A DNA stretch of 8,664 nt from contig CALVLG010000041.1 in assembly GCA_944336815.1 (NCBI GenBank), positions 1 to 8,664 on the forward strand, read 5' to 3'. Source of the stretch: an uncultured Bacilli bacterium (lineage in GTDB: Bacteria > Bacillota_I > Bacilli_A > RF39 > UBA660). Position numbers and translations under genes: made by a program. This document shows positions 4,323-8,664 of this stretch, piece by piece (position 1 is the stretch's first letter; every line of letters starts with the position of its first letter). A model generated the notes under the pieces. That model was not told the DNA's origin. It saw nothing but the letters and a program-made list of their open reading frames with translations, and ran no database searches.

Positions 4323-6500
4323 ATGAAAATGTATGTAGACGTATTAGTAGAAATAGAAACCAAACATCTTGATAAAACTTTTACTTATCATGTGCCAAAA
4401 GAATTAGAAGCTGAAGTAATGATTGGTAAACGAGTTTTAGTTCCTTTTGGGGCCCGTGAATTAGAAGGCTATATTTTAAATATTAAAGATAGCTCTGAAA
4501 TGGCAACCAAAGATCTAACCAATATCTTAGATGCTGAACCGATATTAAATGATGAACTACTTTACTTAGGCAAGTTTATGCAAAAACAAACTCTTAGTAG
4601 CTTATGTAGTTGTTATAACACGATGCTTCCTAAAGCCTTAAAAGCATCCCAAAAAAGTCAAATCAAAGTCAAAAAAGAAATTTATTTAAAACTAACAGCT
4701 TCTTTAGATGAACTTTTAAAAGAGCCTATTACGAGTGCTGGTCGTGATGTTCTTTCCTTATTTACCAATGCGGATGCTGTTTTACAAGCGAAAGCTAATA
4801 AAGTTAGTGCTTCAGCAGTCAAAACCTTACTAAATAAAGGCTTTTTAGTTTTAGAAGAAAGGGAAGTATATCGTTATAATCTAGATTCTTATCAAGAAGA
4901 ACAACCAAAAAAATTAAATGCTGAACAACAAAAAGCCTATGAAAAAATAACAGCTAGTTTTGGTAAGCCGCAAGTGTTTTTACTTCATGGGGTTACTGGT
5001 TCAGGCAAAACCGAAGTATATCTAAATGTTATTGCTGACTGTTTAAAAATGGGCCAAGAAGCCTTAGTTTTAGTTCCTGAAATAAGTTTAACTCCGCAGT
5101 TTGTTGAAAGATTTAGTAAACGTTTTCCAAAGCAAATAGCTGTTCTTCACAGTGGTCTATCAAATGGCGAAAAGTATGATGAATATCGTAAAATAATGCG
5201 TGGTGAAGTTGCTATTTGTATAGGTGCTAGAAGCGCTTCCTTCGCTCCCTTTAAAAATTTGGGGGTGATTATTATGGATGAAGAACAAACTGATTCTTAT
5301 AAACAAGAAAATAATCCCCGTTATTTTACCTTAGATATTTTAAAAGAACGAAGTAAAATTCATTCTTGTCCTCTTGTTTTAGGTAGTGCAACGCCTTCTT
5401 TAGATACCATGGCACATGCCCATAAAAAAATATATGCGTACTTACCTTTAACCAAAAGAGCTAACAACGCAAGCCTCCCCGAAATAATTTTAGTTGATAT
5501 GGCTGAAGAAATGCAAGCTAGACATCCTATTATCAGCCGGGAATTAGAATGTTTAATTATTGAAAGACTAAATAAAAAAGAACAAATCATGCTTTTATTA
5601 AATCGGCGCGGGCATTCTACTACGATTACTTGTTCTAACTGTGGTTTTACTTATCGCTGTCCGCATTGTGATATAACCCTAACTTATCACCGTACTACTA
5701 AAAATCTTCGTTGTCATTACTGTGGTTATACGAAATATATCACTGATACTTGCCCTAATTGTCAAGCTAAAAGTTTATCTTACTATGGAATGGGGACCGA
5801 AAAATTAGAAGAATATTTAGAAGAAATATTTCCAACGGCTAAAATTGTCCGCATGGACCGTGATAGTACGGCTAATAAAGGTAGTCATGAAAAAATTATT
5901 AAGGACTTTCAAGAGCATAAATACGATATTTTACTTGGAACCCAAATGATTAGTAAAGGTCTTGATTTTCCCGATGTTACTTTAGTTGGCATAATTGATG
6001 CTGATGCATCATTAAACATTCCTGATTATAAAAGTAATGAACGAACATTTGCCTTACTTTCCCAAGCTAGTGGGCGAGGTGGTCGAGCTAAAAAAGCGGG
6101 CACCGTTGTTATTCAAACCTTTAATAAAGAAAATCCGGTTTTACAGTTCGTGGCCTTAAACTCTTATCAAAAATTTTATGCTTATGAAATGAATATTCGC
6201 AAAACCCTAAAATATCCCCCTTTTTATTATTTGGCTTTATTAACAATTAAAAGTAAAGATTATGAACAAGCTAGTAATGAGGCTCGTAAAGCTAAAGAAT
6301 TTTTAAGTAATAATGTTTCTAATGAAACGATAGTCCTTGGCCCAGCAACAGCTAACTTGTTCTTTGTAAATGGTATCTATCATTTTGAAATCTTGCTAAA
6401 ATACCGTTTTGATGATAAAATAATGCCGTGTTTAAAAGAACTTGATGAAATGATTTTGCTAAACAAAAAAGTGACGCTTGATATTGATTTTCACTATTAG
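4323..6500 (+). CDS. priA: Primosomal protein N' (replication restart helicase PriA)
   Basis: PriA recognises stalled or collapsed forks and reloads the replicative helicase, unwinding DNA 3' to 5' with ATP. The 725-residue product has the expected order: N-terminal 3'-end-binding domain (VDVLVEIETKHLDKTFTYHVP-like opening, split here as VDVLVEIETK and TFTYHVP); Walker A GVTGSGKT at 223-230; Walker B DEEQ at 319-322; motif V GTQMISKGLDF at 539-549; and motif VI QASGRGGR at 581-588. Eight cysteines in four CxxC pairs (437/440, 446/449, 464/467, 477/480) form the two zinc sites inserted in the helicase core. Length is near E. coli PriA (732). Oddities: DEEQ replaces the family's DEEH, and motif VI has GRGGR for GRAGR. 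No Shine-Dalgarno site precedes the start. ATG 4323 or 4329 both give the family N-terminus; an extension to GTG 4284 is unlikely because it would encode the promoter. Confidence 0.95.
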   Translation: MKMYVDVLVEIETKHLDKTFTYHVPKELEAEVMIGKRVLVPFGARELEGYILNIKDSSEMATKDLTNILDAEPILNDELLYLGKFMQKQTLSSLCSCYNTMLPKALKASQKSQIKVKKEIYLKLTASLDELLKEPITSAGRDVLSLFTNADAVLQAKANKVSASAVKTLLNKGFLVLEEREVYRYNLDSYQEEQPKKLNAEQQKAYEKITASFGKPQVFLLHGVTGSGKTEVYLNVIADCLKMGQEALVLVPEISLTPQFVERFSKRFPKQIAVLHSGLSNGEKYDEYRKIMRGEVAICIGARSASFAPFKNLGVIIMDEEQTDSYKQENNPRYFTLDILKERSKIHSCPLVLGSATPSLDTMAHAHKKIYAYLPLTKRANNASLPEIILVDMAEEMQARHPIISRELECLIIERLNKKEQIMLLLNRRGHSTTITCSNCGFTYRCPHCDITLTYHRTTKNLRCHYCGYTKYITDTCPNCQAKSLSYYGMGTEKLEEYLEEIFPTAKIVRMDRDSTANKGSHEKIIKDFQEHKYDILLGTQMISKGLDFPDVTLVGIIDADASLNIPDYKSNERTFALLSQASGRGGRAKKAGTVVIQTFNKENPVLQFVALNSYQKFYAYEMNIRKTLKYPPFYYLALLTIKSKDYEQASNEARKAKEFLSNNVSNETIVLGPATANLFFVNGIYHFEILLKYRFDDKIMPCLKELDEMILLNKKVTLDIDFHY

Positions 6501-6515
6501 AAAGAAGGAATAAAA

Positions 6516-7220
6516 ATGAAAAAATATCGTCTTATTCGTGGGGCTTTGTTAGGTGTTGCTCTTGTCACATCTTCCCCAACAATTGCTAAAGCCGAAGCAA
6601 AAGGCTTTGCTATTACTTCGTCATCACTTGAAACTAATGCAGCTAATTTTTTTGACCGTTTAATTGACTGGAGTGCTTCTGTTGATGAAAAAGTTTCGGA
6701 AAAAGTAGTTGATCCTCTTAAAGATAAATTGACTGAAATGTCTTTGTTTTCTAAAGATTCATTATGGCTAATAGAAAAACAAGGAAGTCTAGCTAAAGAA
6801 GAAAGTCATTACTTTTTCGTTCATAAAGAGCATTCAATAGCTAAAAACTATTACTATGATCGTTTTTATAACGAAGTTAAAAAAGATAGTCCGGAAGTTG
6901 CTGGTGTTTTGACTAAAGAAATGTATTTTTCCGTTAATGATTTAGATGATGAAGCCTTTTTAAAAATGATTTATGAAAATAAAATGACAGGGGAAGTTTA
7001 TGTAAACTTTGCTGATGTTAATGAAAACGGTGAACTTAGCTGGCTACCAGATGCTAAACTTGGCCAGTTTAATAAACAATTTATTCGTTATCAAAACTGG
7101 ATGCCTTTATTAGGTGTTTCTAATGATGAAAATAAAATAAGCATTGATGAATTAAATGGCTACCTTGAACAATTAGAAGACCAACGAAAAGAAAATGAAT
7201 TAATGAGGAGTAAAAGATGA
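6516..7220 (+). CDS. Secreted protein of unknown function with degenerate EF-hand-like loops
   Basis: I do not recognise this 234-residue protein. It begins with a classic Sec signal peptide: basic MKKYRLIR, a hydrophobic core (GALLGVALV) and a probable signal peptidase I site after AKA (residues 24-26), so the mature protein of about 208 residues should be outside the membrane. There is no lipobox and no C-terminal anchor. The mature part is acidic and cysteine-free. Near the C-terminus DVNENGELS starts at Asp167, and NDENKISIDEL ends an apparent second loop spanning 201-212. Their spacing (34) and pattern recall a paired EF-hand, but loop 1 has Pro at position 12 and loop 2 has Val at position 1 and Asn for Gly, so calcium binding is doubtful. 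AGAAGGA at 6503-6509 is the ribosome binding site. It lies 15 bases after priA and overlaps fmt by four bases, where many Firmicutes have def. Confidence 0.8.
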   Translation: MKKYRLIRGALLGVALVTSSPTIAKAEAKGFAITSSSLETNAANFFDRLIDWSASVDEKVSEKVVDPLKDKLTEMSLFSKDSLWLIEKQGSLAKEESHYFFVHKEHSIAKNYYYDRFYNEVKKDSPEVAGVLTKEMYFSVNDLDDEAFLKMIYENKMTGEVYVNFADVNENGELSWLPDAKLGQFNKQFIRYQNWMPLLGVSNDENKISIDELNGYLEQLEDQRKENELMRSKR

Positions 7221-8149
7221 ATAAACCAAAAGTAATATTTATGGGAACTCCAACTTTTTCGGTCCCAGTTTTAGAAATGCTTATTGAAAATACTGAAGTT
7301 GTTTTAGTTGTTACCCAACCAGATAAAGAAGTAGGACGCCATCATATCTTATCCCCAAGCCCCGTAAAAGAAGTTGCTTTGGCTCATAATATTCCTGTTT
7401 TTCAACCGGAAAAAATTAAAAATGATTATGAGCTTATTTTAAAAACGCCATGCGATTTAATCGTGACTTGTGCTTATGGCCAAATTGTTCCCGAAAAAGT
7501 GTTAGAATATCCGCCATTAAAAGCAATTAATGTTCACGCTTCCTTGCTTCCTAAATACCGTGGGGGTGCACCTATTCATTGGTGTTTAATAAATGGCGAT
7601 GAAAAAACCGGTGTTACAATTATGTATATGGATAAAGGCATGGATACAGGGGATATAATAAGTTTTCAAGAACTAACTATTCTTCCAGAAGACAATACTG
7701 GTACTTTATTTACCAAGTTATCTGTTTTAGGGGCCAACTTATTAAAAGAAACGCTTCCTAGTATCATAAATAAAACAAACGAACGGCTTAAACAAGATGA
7801 AAGCCTTGCTACTATGGCGCCAATTATTAAAAGAGAAGATGAACACTTGAGTTTTTTGACAAACGGGCAAGCCATTATCAATAAAATTCGAGGGTTAAAT
7901 CCTTTCCCATTAGCAAACATTCTAGTTAATCAAGAAGAATTTAAAATTGTTGAAGCTAATTTTATAAAGAAAGAAAATACTATTCCTAATAAAGTGATGG
8001 ATATAAAAAAAGATGGGATAGGGATAGGATGCCAAGATGGAATTATTTACCTTACTAAAATTAAGCCCTTTGGCAAAAAAATAATGACTGTGAAAGATTA
8101 TCTAAATGGTATAAATAAAGAAAAAATAAAAAATTGGGAGATTATATAG
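7217..8149 (+). CDS. fmt: Methionyl-tRNA formyltransferase
   Basis: Fmt transfers a formyl group from 10-formyltetrahydrofolate to Met-tRNA(fMet), producing the bacterial initiator tRNA. The 310-residue protein matches the family length. The N-terminal Rossmann-like domain opens with KVIFMGTPTFSVPVL. The active-site signature is NVHASLLPKYRGGAP, with Asn105 and His107, and the third catalytic residue is Asp143 in MDTGDI; these correspond to Asn108, His110 and Asp146 of the E. coli enzyme. The C-terminal tRNA-contacting beta-barrel domain runs from about residue 205 (ILVNQEEFKIVEA onward). GAGGAG at 7205-7210 lies six bases before the ATG, which overlaps the preceding stop (ATGA). Its place between priA and rlmN is the usual Firmicutes context, although the def and rsmB neighbours are absent. 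Confidence 0.97.
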   Translation: MNKPKVIFMGTPTFSVPVLEMLIENTEVVLVVTQPDKEVGRHHILSPSPVKEVALAHNIPVFQPEKIKNDYELILKTPCDLIVTCAYGQIVPEKVLEYPPLKAINVHASLLPKYRGGAPIHWCLINGDEKTGVTIMYMDKGMDTGDIISFQELTILPEDNTGTLFTKLSVLGANLLKETLPSIINKTNERLKQDESLATMAPIIKREDEHLSFLTNGQAIINKIRGLNPFPLANILVNQEEFKIVEANFIKKENTIPNKVMDIKKDGIGIGCQDGIIYLTKIKPFGKKIMTVKDYLNGINKEKIKNWEII

Positions 8150-8151
8150 TT

Positions 8152-8664
8152 ATGCAAAATCTATATGGTATTACAAGAGAAAAGTTAGAAGCCTATTTTT
8201 TAAGTATTGGCGAAAAAAAGTTTAAAGCCCTACAAGTTTATGAATGGCTTTATGAAAAAAAAGAAGATAATATAGCTAATTTTTCTAATCTAAAAAAAGA
8301 AATTCGGGCGAAGTTACAACAAGATTTTACTTGTCATCTTCCTAAAATTATCCAAAGACAGGTTGATAAAGACGTTGAAAAGTATTTGTTTTTATTAGCT
8401 GATGGCGAAAAAATTGAAGCTGTTTTAATGCGTCATGATTATGGTTTAAGTGTCTGTGTATCGACCGAAGTTGGTTGTAATATGGGCTGTGCTTTTTGTG
8501 AGTCAGGGCGTCTAAAAAAAATTAGAAATGTTACATCTTCAGAAATGGTCGGGGAAATAATAGCTATTGAAAAGACTATCAATGAACGGATTAGCTCGGT
8601 TGTTTTAATGGGCATTGGTGAACCTTTAGATAATATGGCTAATGTTTTAGACTTTATCACAATT
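8152..8664 (+). CDS. rlmN: RlmN, dual-specificity 23S rRNA/tRNA adenine-C2 methyltransferase (5' part)
   Basis: RlmN is a radical-SAM enzyme that makes 2-methyladenosine at 23S rRNA A2503 and at A37 of some tRNAs. Only the first 171 codons lie in the window, about half of the usual ~340-350; the frame is open to the last base, so the gene is cut by the window edge and not broken. The N-terminal helical domain (GITREKLEAYF, then FKALQVYEWLY) matches the family. The iron-sulfur motif CNMGCAFC gives Cys109, Cys113 and Cys116, preceded by CVSTEVG and followed by ESGRLKKIRNVTSSEMV. MGIGEPLDN is the SAM-binding GGEP-like motif. The second mechanistic cysteine would lie beyond the window. GGGAG at 8136-8140 is the ribosome binding site, two bases separate it from the fmt stop to the ATG. 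A Cfr resistance enzyme is a relative, but the gene context favours RlmN. Confidence 0.92.
   Translation, partial: MQNLYGITREKLEAYFLSIGEKKFKALQVYEWLYEKKEDNIANFSNLKKEIRAKLQQDFTCHLPKIIQRQVDKDVEKYLFLLADGEKIEAVLMRHDYGLSVCVSTEVGCNMGCAFCESGRLKKIRNVTSSEMVGEIIAIEKTINERISSVVLMGIGEPLDNMANVLDFITI

Noticed and set aside
5360..5590. A minus-strand open frame inside priA, rich in hydrophobic residues.
   Set aside because: It is antisense to the PriA helicase core; its apparent hydrophobicity follows from the lysine- and glutamate-rich codons on the + strand.
7666..7920. A minus-strand open frame inside fmt.
   Set aside because: Fully antisense to a well-supported gene, with no motif or start signal.
8439..8660. 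A minus-strand open frame near the right edge.
   Set aside because: It is antisense to the radical-SAM core of rlmN, whose cysteine motif shows the + strand is the coding one.
8152..8664. rlmN as a Cfr-type antibiotic resistance gene.
   Set aside because: The motifs are shared by RlmN and Cfr, but the position after priA and fmt is the standard housekeeping place of rlmN; nothing points to transfer.

Overview
This is an AT-rich window with every gene on the + strand, Shine-Dalgarno sites of the AGGAGG type before most starts, and densely packed genes that overlap by a few bases. The gene content (rimM-trmD, then priA...fmt-rlmN) and the lysine-rich, A/T-biased codon use suggest a low-GC Firmicute, probably a streamlined member of the Bacilli or one close to the Mollicutes. 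TGA is used as a real stop at four gene ends and tryptophan is written TGG, so the genetic code is the standard bacterial one, not the mycoplasma code. The lineage is an inference; no 16S or other marker is present.

Layout. Bases 5-29 are a probable terminator of a gene lying upstream of the window. Bases 61-4257 hold a seven-gene run: a YgjP/DUF45 metal-dependent hydrolase, a TrmH-type (SpoU) RNA 2'-O-methyltransferase, rimM, trmD, an unrecognised lysine-rich protein, a HAD-IB-type phosphatase-like protein and a small divergent protein-kinase-like protein. Most junctions overlap (ATGA or TAATG) or are under 15 bases, so these genes are probably one translationally coupled operon. It ends in a hairpin terminator (4249-4280) that contains the last stop codon.

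A second unit starts right after it, with a promoter-like sequence at 4284-4312: priA, an unrecognised secreted protein, fmt, and the first 171 codons of rlmN, which runs off the window. This matches the widespread Firmicutes order priA-def-fmt-rsmB-rlmN, but def and rsmB are missing here and an exported protein occupies the def position.

Functionally the window is mostly about translation: tRNA m1G37 methylation (TrmD), 30S maturation (RimM), a probable rRNA 2'-O-methylation, initiator tRNA formylation (Fmt) and rRNA/tRNA m2A modification (RlmN), plus replication restart (PriA). The core is ordinary housekeeping. The parts worth a second look are three uncharacterised proteins (2579-3043, 3622-4257, 6516-7220), an apparently leaderless priA, and a PriA with DEEQ where the family has DEEH. 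I see no mobile element, CRISPR array, tRNA, rRNA or riboswitch, and no gene-free stretch longer than about 65 bases.
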